DNA of 35,742 nucleotides from Lojkania enalia (GCA_010094045.1 ML986890.1:1-35742); one strand, 5' to 3'; shown: positions 10,056 to 23,594, counted from the first letter of the stretch. The notes: generated from the letters alone by a model not told the origin. Translations and numbers: made by a program.

Positions 10056-13000
10056 TCTAATATAAAATAATAAATTAGGCCCGATTTATAATAGATTAGG
10101 TATAGTACTATAGTACTATACCCGAAATAGGTTGTTAAAAGGGGGTAATTTATCTAACTATTACCCCCCTAATTTATTTACAACTAGTACTCTAACTATA
10201 ATACTTTATATATAAAAACTATTTAGTAGAATCTATTTATTCTACTTATAATACTATATTATCGCACCTATACTAGTATAGGACTATAATAAGGTTAGAA
10301 GGATATAGTTCTACTAGAATATATAGACGCTTGAATTAAGGGCGTAATACTATATCTATAGTAAAAAGACTTATATATAAATAAGTAGAATAGCGCTATT
10401 ATTAGACGATATTAAAAACTATTTCTACTATCTACCTAAATACTATATTCTAATATATAAGGAATATACAACTACTATATTAAATATTAATATATATCTA
10501 TAGTACTATTATAGTATAATAATAGAATAGAGGAGGGTAATTATTAAGTATACTTATTAGTAGCTAATTAAACCGGTAAAGAATATCTAGCTGCCTATAC
10601 TATTCAGGCAACCGATACTAGAATTAGAAAAGCTGCTAAATAGGATCTAATATAAGTAATCTAAATACTATATTACTACTAATATTAACGCGCTATATAT
10701 ATATCTAAAGAAGAAGTATAAGTAGGTATAGATAGGCGATAAAAATAGGCTCTATTAGAAAGTTAAAGTATAAATATTCTTTTAGGCTGGCAGGTTATAG
10801 TAATATTTTATTATTAACGTAGGTAGCTATAACTATAAACTAGCTATTTTCTATATAAAAGCTGATATTATATATAATTAGTTAGCTAGGTTTAAGCTTA
10901 TAAAATAGAAGAAAGAAGAAAAGATATAGGTTATAAATGCGGAGGCAGTAAAAACTAATAAAACTAGGTAGTTTAAGTAAACAGGGTAGCTAGAATATCT
11001 AGTAAAGCGTAATTAAGTATATCTTATATATTAGATCTAGCTACCTAACTAAAATAAAATAAAACTTTAGTAGATAGCGAAGCTAGTTAAACTATTAATT
11101 AAGTAGAGTATTAGAGGGTTATTATTACTTATATAAGAGATAAGATAGTAGTTTAGAAGCGCTTAATAATATAAAGTAGATAGGCGTCTACTTATTTAAC
11201 TATAAAACTCTAAGAGTTAGACGGTATATACTAGCTATATTATTAAGTTTATCTACTACTTTCTCTATATTATCGCCGACAAAAAAACTTAGGCTATATA
11301 GTTTAGCTATAATAGTAATAGCGATAATAGTAATAATAATAGTATAGTATTAGATAATAGTATAAGCTCTAGGTCTAGTAGAGTTAAAAGTAGTACTAAT
11401 AGTAATAATAATAGTAATAACAGCCTCTATTATAAATACTATAAGAAAAAAGAAGTAGATTAGATAGAAGACGCGCGCGAGCTATTCTATTAGTAAAATA
11501 AGTAGAAGAAACTAGTAATAGTACTATAGGTTATATTAAATAGAGATAGTAGAAATACTTAACTTAAAATACTACTAGATATACTTATATTATTTATTTT
11601 TTAATTAATAGACGATTAGCTATTTAGTAGTAGACTTATCTATTTTCTCGCTATACTAGGAATTAATACTAAAATAGACCGCTTATATATAGTAAAGAAC
11701 TACTTATATATACTAGCTAGCGTAGTATATTATATACGCGTATTAGATATAGAGAAGCTATTTTTAGTAGTAGAGCACGATAAGTAGATAGATAAGAACT
11801 AAGAGTATTTTCTACTTATATAGTAGAAGTTTCTAGCTAATAGATTATTTAGTCTAATAAGTAAGATAATTAGCTTACTAGTATATAAAAAATTTATTAT
11901 ACTAACAGCTAATAATTTAGATAATACTTACTAGTTAAAGAATAAAAAGACGTTCTATCTTAACAGCTAGCTAATTTATATTAGCTAGTTCTATAAGATA
12001 GCACAGGATATAGTAGCTAAGGTAGAAAAGATATTCTAGTAGGAGCTATATTAGACGGCTAGAGCTAAAGACTAGTTTACTATCTGGCTGGAGTAGCTTA
12101 TTAATAATATTATATTTATATAGTAGAATATATCTTTTATCTATTATTATAATAATTAGCTTAATAATAGGCTTAAGTAGATACTTACTTAGGCTAAGTA
12201 GATAGAAGCTAGTTAGCAGCTCTAGTTAAGAGACGGCTTATAGAGTAAGTAGTAGATAAAGTAGTACTTATAGTAGGTAGATTACTTCTTAAAACTACTA
12301 ATAGTTAATATATATATAACTTTAGAGCAGTTTAAGTAAGAATTAGAGATTATAATAATACAGTATTATAATAGAATACTATAGAACTATAATATCTTTA
12401 TAGTAGATAGGTAGATTATAATAGTAGTCTACTATTATAAATTACAATCCTAATAGAATAAGCTAAAGGTAGTATTATACTTTCTACTACTACAGCTAGA
12501 GTAGATAATAGTAGTATACTTAGTTTACGTATAGCCGTTTTAGGAGTATCTAAATATTAAGGTACTTAGTAGCAGCTTTAACAACTATATATAGGCGGAT
12601 TAATATAGGCTATAGAAGATAGACTAACTAACGCGCGTACTTAAGCGCGAGACTAGTAAATAGATAGATATTAAGCTATATATACTAGACTACTAATATA
12701 CAGCTGTTAGTATTAGTAGAAAAGTAGTTAAAGAGTTGTTTAGTAAAGGATATTAGAATAAGATAGGGGAAGTTAAAGAAGCTAAAGTAGATAAAGAGGA
12801 AAAAAGTATACTAGAGCTATAGAGCGCGCAGACGATATAGATAGAAATTAGAAACTATAGTATACTAATTAATATTATTAAATATCTTAGTATACGTTTA
12901 ATTAAGATATTCTAGCTACTTAATATACTATAGTATTACTTTTTAGGGCTTAACGGGGGTAAAAAGATACTAGAAGTAAGGTAGATAGGTAGTTAAGACT

Positions 13001-13581
13001 AGACTAGGGTAAGGAAGCAGCAGCAGTATAATAATAATAGTAAAAGGCTTATAGTATAAGAAAAGAAGATACGGGTTTAAAATAGAAGAGAGAAAGAGCT
13101 TTAAAAGGCGATATAGCAGGTGCTTAGGTAAGAAGAGGTTAGCTTCTACTTAGCCGAGTAAGAATAAGTAATATATATAGTACTAGGCGGGTAGATACTA
13201 CTTATTATAGTACTTCTAACTAGTAGAAGGAAGAGTTTACTATTTACTGTACTAGCTTACTTAAATTAATATAGGATAATAGTAGTAGTAGTACTATACC
13301 GGGCGCTTATTAAGAACTTGGTTAAGCGGATTTAAGAGAGTAGAATTAACTATATAGAGTAGAAGTATAGTAAGAGTAATCTAGTAGTAATAATAGTAGT
13401 TAGTATAGATATAGCGGGCGATATAATAAGTAATAGGAATTTTATCAGCTATATAAAGATACTTAATAGTAAGGGGCTATTACAGCGGATTATAGTAGAT
13501 AAGTATTATCTTATTTTTACGTTAAGTAACTAGCGGCTAAAGCTAGTAAAGTTAAAGAATCTATAGCTACTACTATACCTA
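10056..13581 (+). pseudogene. TLH copy 2: 3'-truncated within the helicase domain
   Basis: This copy is colinear with copy 6 at a constant offset of 20,720, checked at the 5' end and at helicase motif I. It includes the terminal module, OrsD-like fingers, Ser/Asn linker (about 11310-11430), the long middle region, and helicase motifs I (about 13221-13235, read S-R-R-K-S where TGGGKS is expected) and II (DKYY where DECH is expected, about 13498). It breaks at 13578-13581 (CCTA), which pairs with CCCG at 34298-34301 of copy 6; a CpG-to-TpA change would reconcile the two. Copy 3 starts immediately. Confidence 0.8.
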
Positions 13582-15860
13582 TCTGATATAAGGTAATAAA
13601 TTAAGCCTGATTCGTAATAGATTAGGTATAGTACTATAGCGCTATACCTAAAATAGGTTGTTAAAAGGGGGTAATTTATCTAACTATTACCCTCCTAATT
13701 TATTTACAATTAGTACTCTAACTATAATACTTTATATATAAAAACTATTTAGTAGAGTCTATTTATTCTACTTATAATACTATATTATCACACCCGTACT
13801 AGTATAAGACTATAATAAGGCTAGAAGGATATAGTTCTACTAAGATATATAGATGCTTAAACTAAGAATATAATACTATATCTATAGTAGAAAGACCTAT
13901 ATATAAGTAAGTAGAATAACGCTATTACTAGAAGATATTAAGAACTATCTCTACTATCTACCCGAGTACTATATTCTAATATATAAGAAATATATAACTA
14001 CTATATTAAATATTAATATATATCTACAACACTATTATAGTATAATAATAGAGTAGAGGAGGGTAATTGTTAAGTATACTTATTAGTAGCTAATTAGACT
14101 AGTAAAGAATATTTAGCTGCCCGTACTATTTAGGCAACTAATACTAAAATTAGAAAAGCTACTAAATAGGTTCTAATATAAGTAATCTAGATACTATATT
14201 ACTACTAATATTAATATACTACGTATATATCTAAAGAAGAAATATAAGTAGGTATAAATAGATAATAAAAGTAGACTTTATTAGAAGGTTAAAATATAGA
14301 TATTCTTTTAGGCTAGCAGGCTGTAGTAATATTTTATTATTAATATAGGTAGCTGTAACTATAAACTAGCTATTCTTTATATAGAGGCTGATATTATATA
14401 TAATTAGTTAGCTAAGTTTAAGCTTATAAAGTAGAAGAAAGAAGAGAAGGTATAGGTTATAAATATAGAGGCAGTAAAGACTGATAAGACTAGATAGTTT
14501 AAGTAGATAGGATAGCTAGAGTATCTAATAAAATAGAATTAAATACATCTTATATATTAGATCTAGCTACCTAACTAAAATAAGGTAAAACTTTAATAGG
14601 TAGTAAAGCTAGTTAAACTATTAATTAAGTAGAATATTAGAGGGTTATTATCGCTCGTATAAAAGACGAGATAATAGTTTAAAAGTACTTAGTAATATAA
14701 AGTAGATAAGCGTCCACTCGTTTAACTATAGAACTCTAAGAGTTAGACAGTATATACTAACTATATTATTAAGTTTATCTACTACTTTCTCTATATTATT
14801 ACTAATAAAGAAGTTTAAGCTATATAAATTAGCTGTAGTAATAATAGTAATAATAGTAATATTAATAGTATAGTATTAGATAATAGTATAAGTTCTAGGT
14901 CTAGTAGAGTTAAAAGTAGTACTAATAGTAATAATAATAGTAATAGTAGCCTCTATTATAGATACTATAAGAAGAAAGAAATAGATTAGATAGAAGACGC
15001 ACGTAAGCTATTCTATTAGTAAAATAAATAGAAGGAACTAGTAATAGTATTATAGGTTATATTAAATAGAAATAGTAAAAACGTTTAGTTTAGAGTACTA
15101 CTAGATATACTTATATTATTTATTTTTTAATTAACAGGCGATTAGCTATTTAATAGTAGGCTTATCTATTTTCTTACTATACTAGGAATTAATACTAAAA
15201 TAGACTGTTTATATATAGTAAAAAACTACTTATATATACTTGCTAGTATAATATATTATATACGCGTGCTAGGTATAGAGAAACTACTTTTAATAGTAGA
15301 GTATAATAAGTAGATAGATAAAGACTAGAAGTATTTTCTACTTATATAGCAGAAGTTTCTAGCTAACAAATCGTTTAGTCTAATAAGTAAGATAATTAGC
15401 TTACTAGTATATAGAAAGTTTATTATACTAATAGCTAGTAATTTAGGTAATACTTACTAGTTAAAGAATAAGAAGATATTTTATCTTAATAGCCGGCTAA
15501 TCTATATTAGCTAGTTCTATAAAATAGCGCAGGATATAGTAGTTAAAGTAAAAAAGATACTCTAGTAGGAGCTGTATTAGATAGTTAGAGCTAAAGACTA
15601 GTTTACTATCTAGCTAGAGCAGCTTATTAACAATATTATATTTATATAGTAGAGCGTATCTTTTATCTATTATTATAATAATCAGCTCGATAATAGACTT
15701 AAGTAGATACTTACTTAGGCTAGGTAGATAGAAGCTAGTTAACAGCTCTAGTTAAGAGACAGCTTATAGAATAAATAGTAGATAAAGTAGTATTTATAGT
15801 AAGTAGATTGCTTTTTAGAACTACTAATAATTAGTATATATATAACTTTAGGCCAGCCTA
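13582..15860 (+). pseudogene. TLH copy 3: truncated before the helicase domain
   Basis: It starts at TCTGATATAAG, one base different from the usual TCTAATATAAG. It carries the terminal module, OrsD-like N-terminus, Ser/Asn linker (about 14830-14950) and about 700 bp of the middle region. It ends at CCTA (15857-15860), matching CCTA at 33051-33054 of copy 6. The helicase domain is absent. Mutational stops occur throughout. Confidence 0.8.
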
Positions 15861-16005
15861 TCTAATATAAAGCGACGAATTAGGCCCGATTTATAATAGA
15901 TTAGGTATAGTACTATAGCGCTATATCTAAAATAGGTTGTTAAAAGGGGGTAATTTATCTAACTGTTACCCCCCCGATTTATTTATAACTAGCACTCTAA
16001 CCCTA
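15861..16005 (+). repeat. 145-bp TLH 5'-terminal fragment a
   Basis: This is an isolated copy of the first 145 bp of the TLH element, from TCTAATATAAAG to ACTCTAACCCTA. It contains the palindrome and the G-run/C-run hairpin described for the array. It ends inside the telomere-like CTAACCCTAA motif of the element, where the next copy begins. Confidence 0.85.
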
Positions 16006-18999
16006 TCTAATATAAAGCGACGAATTAGGCCTGATTCGTAATAGATTAGGTATAGTACTATAGTACTATATCTAAAATAGGTTGTTAAAAGAGGGCGATT
16101 TATCTAACTATTACCCCCCCGATTTATTTACAACTAGTACTCTAACCCTAATACTTTATATATAAAAACTATTTAGTAGAGTCTATTTATTCTACTTATA
16201 ATACTATATTATCGTATCTATACTAGTATAAAGCTATAATAAGGCTAGAAGGATGTAGTTCTACTAAGATATACAGATATTCGAACTAAGGGCGTAATAT
16301 TATATCTATAGTAGGAAGACCCGTATATAAATAAGTAGAATAGCGTTATTACTAGAAGATATTAAGAACTATCTCTACTATCTACCCGAGCATTATATTC
16401 TAATATATAAGAAATACACAACTGCTATATTAAATATTAATATATATCTACAGTACTATTATAGTATAATAATAGAATAGAGGAGGGTAATTGTTAAGTA
16501 TACTTATTAGTAGCTAATTAGACTAGTAAAAGACGTTTAGCTACCCGCACCGTTCGGGCAACTAATACTAGAATTAGAAAAGCTGCTAAATAGGTTCTAG
16601 TATAAGTAATCTAAATACTATATTACTACTAATATTAACGCGCTATATATATTTAAAGAAGAAGTATAAGTAGGTATAAATAGGTAATAAAAGTAGGCTC
16701 TATTAGAAGGTTAAGGTATAGATGTTCTTTCGGGCTGGCGGGCTATAGTAATATTTTATCGTTAATATAAGTAGCTATAACTATAAGCTAGCTATTTTCT
16801 ATATAGAGGCTGATATTATATATAATTAGTTAGCTAGGTTTAAACTTATAAAGTAGAGAGAAGAAGAGAAGGTATAGATTATAAATGCGGAGGTAGTAAA
16901 GACTAATAAAACTAGGTAGTTTAAATAAATAGGGTAGCTAGAGTATTTAGTAAAGCGGAATTAAGTGCATCTTATATATTAGATCTAGCTGCCTAACTAA
17001 GGTAAGGCGAAACTTTAGTAGGCGGTAAAGCTGGTTAAGCTATTAGTTAAGTAAAATATTAGAAGGTTATTATTACTTATATAAGAGATAAGACGGTAGT
17101 TTAGAAGCGCTTAATAATATAAGATAGATAGATATCTACTCGCTTAACTATAGAACCCTAAGAGTTAAGCAGTATACGCTAGTTATATTATTAAGTTCGT
17201 CTACTACTTTCTCTATATTATTACTAATAAAGAAGCTTAGGCTATATAGTTTAACTATAGTAATAACAGCGATAATAGTAATAATAATAGTATAGTATTA
17301 GATAATAGCGCGAGTTCTAGGTCTAGTAGAACTAGAAGTAGTACTAATAGTAATAATAATAGTAATAGCAGCTTCTATTATAAATACTATAAGAAGAAAG
17401 AAGTAGATTAGATAGAAGACGCGCATGAGCTATTCTGTTAGTAAGATAAGTAGAAGAAACTAGTAATAGTACTATAGGTTATATTAGATAGGGATAGTAA
17501 GAATATTTAGCTTAAGATACTACTAAATATACTTATATTATTTATTTTTTAATTAATAGGCGATTAGCTATTTAATAGTAGGCTTATCTATTTTCTCGCC
17601 GTACTAGGGATTAATATTAAAATAGACTACTTACGTATAGTAAAGAACTACTTATATATACTAGCTAGTATAGTATACTATATACGCGTGTTAGGTGTAG
17701 AAAAGCTACTTCTAGCAGTAGAGTATAACGAGTAGACAGACGAGGACTAGAAGTATTTTCTACTTATACGGCGGAAGTTTCTAGCTAACAGATTGTTTAG
17801 TCTAATAAGCGAGATAATTAGCTTACTAGTATATAGAAAGTTTATTACGCTAACGGCTAGTAATTTAGGTAATACTTACTAGTTAAAGAATAAGAAGATG
17901 TTCTATCTTAACAGCCAGCTAATCTATATTAACTAGTTCTATAAGATAGTACAGGATATAGTAGCTAAGGTAGAGGAGATATTCTAGTAGAAGCTGTATT
18001 AGACGGCTAGAGCTGAGGACTAGTTTACTATCTAGCTAGAGTAGCTTATTAATAATATTACATTTATATAGTAGGGTATATCTTTTATCTATTATTATAA
18101 TAATTAGCTTAATAATAAGCTTAAGTAGATACTTACTCAGGTTAGGTAGATAGAAGCTAGTTAGCAGCTCTAGTTAAGAGACAGCTTATAAAATAAGTAG
18201 TAGGTAAAGTAGTATTTATAACAGGTAGATTACTTTTTAGAACTATTAATAGTTAGTATATATATAACTTTAAAGCAGTCTAGATAAGAGTTAGAGATTA
18301 TAATAATATAATATTATAATAGGGTACTATAGGATTATAATATCTTTATAGTAGACAGGCAGATTATAATAGTAGTCTACTATTATAAATTGCAATTCTA
18401 GTAGGATAAGTTAAAGGTAGTACTGTACTTTCTACTACTGCAGCTAGGGTAGATAATAGTAGTATACTTAACTTACGTGTAGCTATTTTAAGAGTATCTA
18501 AATATTAAGGTACTCGGCAGCAGCTTTAGTAACTATATATAGGTAGATTAATATAGACTATAGAAGATAGACTAACTAACGCGTGTACTTAAGCGCGAGA
18601 CTAGTAAATAGATAGATATTAAGCTATATATACTAGACTACTAATATACGGCTGTTAGTATTAGTAGAGAAGTAGTTAGAGAGTTATTTAGCAAAGGATA
18701 TTAGAATAAGATAGAAGAAGTTGAAAAAGCTAAAGTAGATAAAGAGGGAAAGAGTATACTAGAGCTATAGAGCGTATAGATAACATAGATAGGGATTAGG
18801 AACTATAGTATACTAATTAATATTATTAAGTATCTTAGCGTATACTTAATTAAAATATTCTAACTATTTAGTATACTATAGTATTATTTTTTAGGGCTTA
18901 ACAGGGGTAAAGAGATACTGGAGGTAAGGTAAACAGGTAGTTAAGGCTAGACTAAGGTAAGAAAGTAGCGGCGGCGTAATAATAATAGCGAAGGGCCTA
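16006..18999 (+). pseudogene. TLH copy 4: truncated just before the helicase domain
   Basis: This copy contains the terminal module, OrsD-like fingers, Ser/Asn linker (about 17260-17370) and most of the middle region. It differs from copy 6 by a net 2 bp, likely in the TATATATTTAAAG run near 16640-16660. It is cut at CCTA (18996-18999), where copy 6 reads CTTA (33768-33771) and other copies also show RIP variants. Helicase motif I would have followed about 170 bp later. Confidence 0.8.
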
Positions 19000-19144
19000 T
19001 CTAATATAAGATAATAAATTAGGCCCAATTCGTAATAGATTAGGTATAGTACTATAGTACTATACCTAAAATAGGTTGTTAAAAGGGGGTAATTTATCTA
19101 ACTATTACCCCCCTAATTTATTTATAACTAGTACTCTAACCCTA
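19000..19144 (+). repeat. 145-bp TLH 5'-terminal fragment b
   Basis: Same 145-bp module as at 15861-16005. It contains a perfect 26-bp palindrome (19042-19067, arms AGGTATAG and CTATACCT) and a perfect 9-bp stem, GGGGGTAAT with ATTACCCCC, around a 10-base loop (19085-19112). It ends ACTCTAACCCTA. Confidence 0.88.
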
Positions 19145-19213
19145 TCTAATATAAGGCGACGAATTAGGCCCGATTTATAATAGATTAGGTATAATACTAT
19201 AGCGCTATACCTA
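19145..19213 (+). repeat. 69-bp TLH 5'-terminal fragment c
   Basis: A shorter piece of the same module, cut right after the palindrome at TATACCTA, where full modules continue AAATAGG. The cut is again at CCTA (19210-19213). Confidence 0.88.
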
Positions 19214-19358
19214 TCTAATATAAGGCGATAAATTAGGCCTAATTCGTAATAGATTAGGTATAGTACTATAACGCTATACCTAAAATAGGTTGTTAAAAGA
19301 GGGCGATTTATCTAACTATTACCCCCCCGATTTATTTATAACTAGTACTCTAACCCTA
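19214..19358 (+). repeat. 145-bp TLH 5'-terminal fragment d
   Basis: A full 145-bp module ending ACTCTAACCCTA. Its hairpin stem carries a GGGCGA variant on the left arm. Confidence 0.88.
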
Positions 19359-19503
19359 TCTAATATAAGGCAATAAATTAGGCCCGATTTATAATAGATT
19401 AGGTATAGTACTATAGTACTATACCTAAAATAGGTTATTAAAAGGGGGCAATTTATCTAACTATTACCCCCCCGATTTATTTATAACTAGCACTCTAACC
19501 CTA
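19359..19503 (+). repeat. 145-bp TLH 5'-terminal fragment e
   Basis: A full 145-bp module with a perfect 26-bp palindrome at 19401-19426 and the G-run/C-run hairpin at about 19443-19472. It ends CACTCTAACCCTA and is followed by the long TLH copy 5. Confidence 0.88.
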
Positions 19504-22500
19504 TCTAATATAAGGCGACGAATTAGGCCCGATTTGTAATAGATTAGGTATAGTACTATAGCACTATACCTAAAATAGGTTGTTAAAAGGGGGTAATTTG
19601 TCTAACTATTATCCCCCTAATTTATTTATAACTAGTACTCTAACCTTAATACTTTATATATAAAAACTATTTAGTAGAGTCTATTTATTCTACTTATAAC
19701 GCTGTATTATCGCACCCGTACTAGTATAGAACTATAATAAGGCTAGAAGGATATAGTTCTACTAGAATATATAGACGCTCGAACTAAGGGCGTAATACTA
19801 TATCTATAGTAGGAAGACCCGTATATAAGTAAGTAGAATAGTACTATTACTAGAGGATATTAAAAACTATCTCTACTATCTACCTAAGTATTACGTTCTA
19901 ATATATAAGAAATATATAACTACTATATTAAATATTAATATATATCTATAGTACTATTATAGTATAATAATAGAGTAGAAGAGGGTAATTGTTAAATATA
20001 CTTATTAGTAGCTGATTAGACCGGTAAAGAATATCTAGCTGCCCGTACCGTTCGGGCAACTAATACTAGAATTAGAAAAGCTGCTAAATAGATTCTAGTA
20101 TAAGTAATCTAAATACTATATTACTACTAATATTAACGCGCTACGTATACATCTAAAGAAGAAGTATAAGTAGATATAGATAGGCGATAAAAGTAGGCTC
20201 TATTAGAAGGTTAAGGTATAGATGTTCTTTCGGGCTGGCGGGCTGTAGTAATATTTTATTGTTAATATAAGCAGCTATAACTATAAGCTAGCTATTTTCT
20301 ATATAGAGGCCGATATTATACGTAATTAGTTAGCTAGGTTTAAGCTTACGAAGTAGAGGGAAGAAGAGAAGGTATAAGTTATAAATACGGAGGCAGCGAA
20401 GACCGATAAGACTAGGTAGTTTAAGTAGATAGAGTAGCTAGAATATCTAGTAAAGCGGAATTAAGTGTATCTTATATATTAGATCTAGCTACTTAACTAA
20501 GATAAGACGAAACTTTAGTAGGCGGCGAAGCTGGTCGAGCTATTAGTTAAGTAGAATATTAGAGGGTTATTATTACTTATATAAGAGATAAGATAGTAAT
20601 TTAGAAACGCTTAGTAATATAAGGTAGATAGGCGTCCGCTCGCTCAACTATAGAACTCTAAGAATTAGACGGTATACGTTAGCTATATTATTAAGTTCGT
20701 CTACTACTTTCTCTATATTATCGCTGATAAAGAAGCTTAGGCTATATAGTTTAGCTATAGTAGCAACAGTAATAACAGTAATAATAATAGTATAGTATTA
20801 GATAATAGCGCGAGTTTTAGGTCTAGTAGAGCTAAAAGTAGTATTAATAGTAATAATAATAGTAATAGCAGCCTCTATTATAGGTATTATAGGAAGAAAG
20901 AAGTAGATTAGATAGAAGACGCGCGCGAGCTATTCTGTTAGTAAAGTAAATAGAAGGAACTAGTAATAGTACTATAAGTTATATTAGATAAAGATAGTAA
21001 AAACGCTTAGTTTAGAGTACTACTAGATATACTTATATTATTTATTTTTTAATTAACAGGTAATCGGCTATTTAGTAGTAGGTTTATCTATTTTCTCGCC
21101 GTACTAGAGATTAATACTAAAATAGACTACTTACGTATAGCGAAGAACTATTTATATATATTAGCTAGTATAGTATACTACGTGCGCGTGCTAGGTATAG
21201 AGAAGCTACTTCTAGCAGTAGAGTATAACGAGTAGACGGACGAGGACTAGGAGCATTTTCTACTTATATAGTAGAAGTTTCTAGTTAATAGATCGTTTAG
21301 TCTAATAAGTAAGATAATTAGCTAACTAGTATATAAGAAGTTTATTATACTAACGGCTAGTAATTTAGATAATACTTACTAGTTAAAGGATAAGAAGACG
21401 TTCTATCTTAACAGCCGGCTGATTTATATTAGCTAGTTCTATAAGATAGTATAGGATATAGTAGCTAAGATAGAGGAAATACTCTAGTAGGAACTATATT
21501 AAACGGCTAGAGCTGAAGACTGGTTTACTATCCAGCTGGAGCAGCTTATTAATAATATTATATTTATATAGTACAGTATATCTTTTATCTATTATTATAA
21601 TAATCAGCTTAATAATAGGTTTAAGTAGATACTTACTTAGGCTAGATAGATAGAAGCTGGTTAGCAGCTCTAGTTAAGAGACGGCTTATAAAGTAAGTAG
21701 TAGGTAAAGTAGTACTTACAGCAGGTAGATCGCTTCTTAGAACTACTAATAATTAGTATATATATAACTTTAGGGTAGTCTAGATAAGAGTTAAAGATTA
21801 TAATAATATAGTATTATAATAGAGTATTATAGGACTATAATATCTTTATAGTAGATAGGTAGATTATAATAGTAGTCTACTATTATAAATCGCAATCCTA
21901 ATAGAATAAGTTAAAGGTAGTACCGCGCTTTTTACTACTATAGCTAGAGTAGGTAATAGCAGTATACTTAGCTTATATATAGCCGTTTTAAGAGTATCTA
22001 AATATTGAGGTACTTAGTAACAGCTTTAGTAACTATATATAAGCGGATTAATATAGGTTATAGAAAATAGACTAACTAACGCGCGTACTTAAGCGTAAGA
22101 CTAGTAAATAGATAAATATTAAGCTATATATACTAGACTACTAATATACAACTATTAGTATTAGTAGAGAAGTAGTTAGAGAGTTGTTTAGCAAAGGATA
22201 TTAGAACGAGATAGAAGAAGTCGAAAAAGCTAAAGTAGATAAAGAGGAAGAAAATATACTAGAGCTATAAAGCGTGTAGATAATATAGATAGGAATTAGA
22301 AACTATAGTATACTAATTAATATTATTAAGTATCTTAGTATATACTTAATTAAGGCGTTCCGGCCGCTTAGTATACTATAGTATTACTTTTTAGGGCTTA
22401 ACAGGGGTAAAAAGATACTAGAGGTAAGGTAGATAGGTAGTTAAAGCTGGACTAGGGTAAGAAAGTAGTAGTAGTATAATAATAATAGCAAAGGGTTTAT

Positions 22501-23594
22501 AGTATAAGAAAAGAAGATGTAGGCTTAAAGTAGAAGAGAAAAAGAGCTTTAAAAGGCGATGTAGTAGGTGCTTGGGTAAGAAAAGGTTAGCTTCTACTTA
22601 GCTAAGTAAGAACAAGTAATACATACGGTACTAGGCGGGCAGATACTACTTATTATAGTACTTCTAACCGGTAGAAAGAAAAGCTTACTATTTACTATAC
22701 TAGCTTACTTAGATCGATACGGGGTAATAGTAGTAGTAGTACCGTACCGGGCGCTTATTAAGAACTTGGTTAAGTAGATTCGAGAGAGTAGGATTAACTA
22801 TATAGAGTAGAAGTATAGTAAGAGTAATCTAGTAGTAGTAGTAGTAGTTAGTGTAGATGTAGCAGGCGATATAATAAGTAATAGGAATTTTATTAGCTAC
22901 GCGGGGATATTTAATAATAAGAAGCTATTACAGTAGATTATAATAGACGAGTATTATCTTATCTTTATATTAAGTAACTAGCGGCTGAAGCTGGCGAAGC
23001 TAAAGAATCTACAGCTACTACTATACCCGGTAATACTACTTATAGCAATACTACCGCCGGTATAAGAAGTTAAGCTAAGAGAGAGTATACTAGTTTAGTA
23101 TACGATATATATCCGAGCGAGTATAATATAGCTAAATATACAATATTTAGTATTATAGTATAAGTAGAAGTAGGTATAAGAGATAGTATTAGTAATATAT
23201 TAGCAGTAGGTGCAGCGGCTTAGAGAACGAAGGAAGAAAAGGGTAGTATACTACCGCAGTAAAGCATAATATAAAGTAATAGCTAAAGTACTAAATAGTA
23301 AGTACTATTATACTAGAGATACAGAGCAAGTTAAGTAGTTAAAGGAATAGCTTAAAGAAGGTAGGCTTATAATAGCTACGTTAGTATTAGGTATAGAAGT
23401 AGATTTCCTAGGAATCGTATTTATACTGTACGTAGGGATACTATAGAGTATAATTAACTTCGCTTAAGAGAGTAGATATAATAGATAGATAAATAAGTAG
23501 GTAGATTCGGTAATTCTTATAAAGGAAGGTAAGGTAGAGTAAAGGATAGAATAAAAGGGGGAGGAGCTGGATGTATAGGCGATGGGGAAGTTTA
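19504..23594 (+). pseudogene. TLH copy 5: telomere-linked RecQ helicase, all helicase motifs, interrupted by Gypsy
   Basis: This copy is colinear with copy 6 at a constant offset of 11,272 from the first base to the Gypsy insertion, with no net indel over 4.1 kb. It contains the terminal module, OrsD/DUF3505-like N-terminus with two C2H2-like fingers, Ser/Asn linker (about 20760-20875), the middle region, and the helicase domain: motif I (about 22670-22685), motif II at 22946-22957 reading DEYY (DECH expected), the strand block VVYYRSKAQ near 23250, and motif V near 23390. The C-terminal Cys-rich tail is missing because the Gypsy element enters at 23595. RIP stops are frequent but fewer than in copies 1-4. 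Confidence 0.85.

Noticed and set aside
15861..19503. CRISPR-like or satellite array
   Set aside because: The repeated units are contiguous 145-bp pieces of a TLH element end with no spacers, and the genome is fungal.
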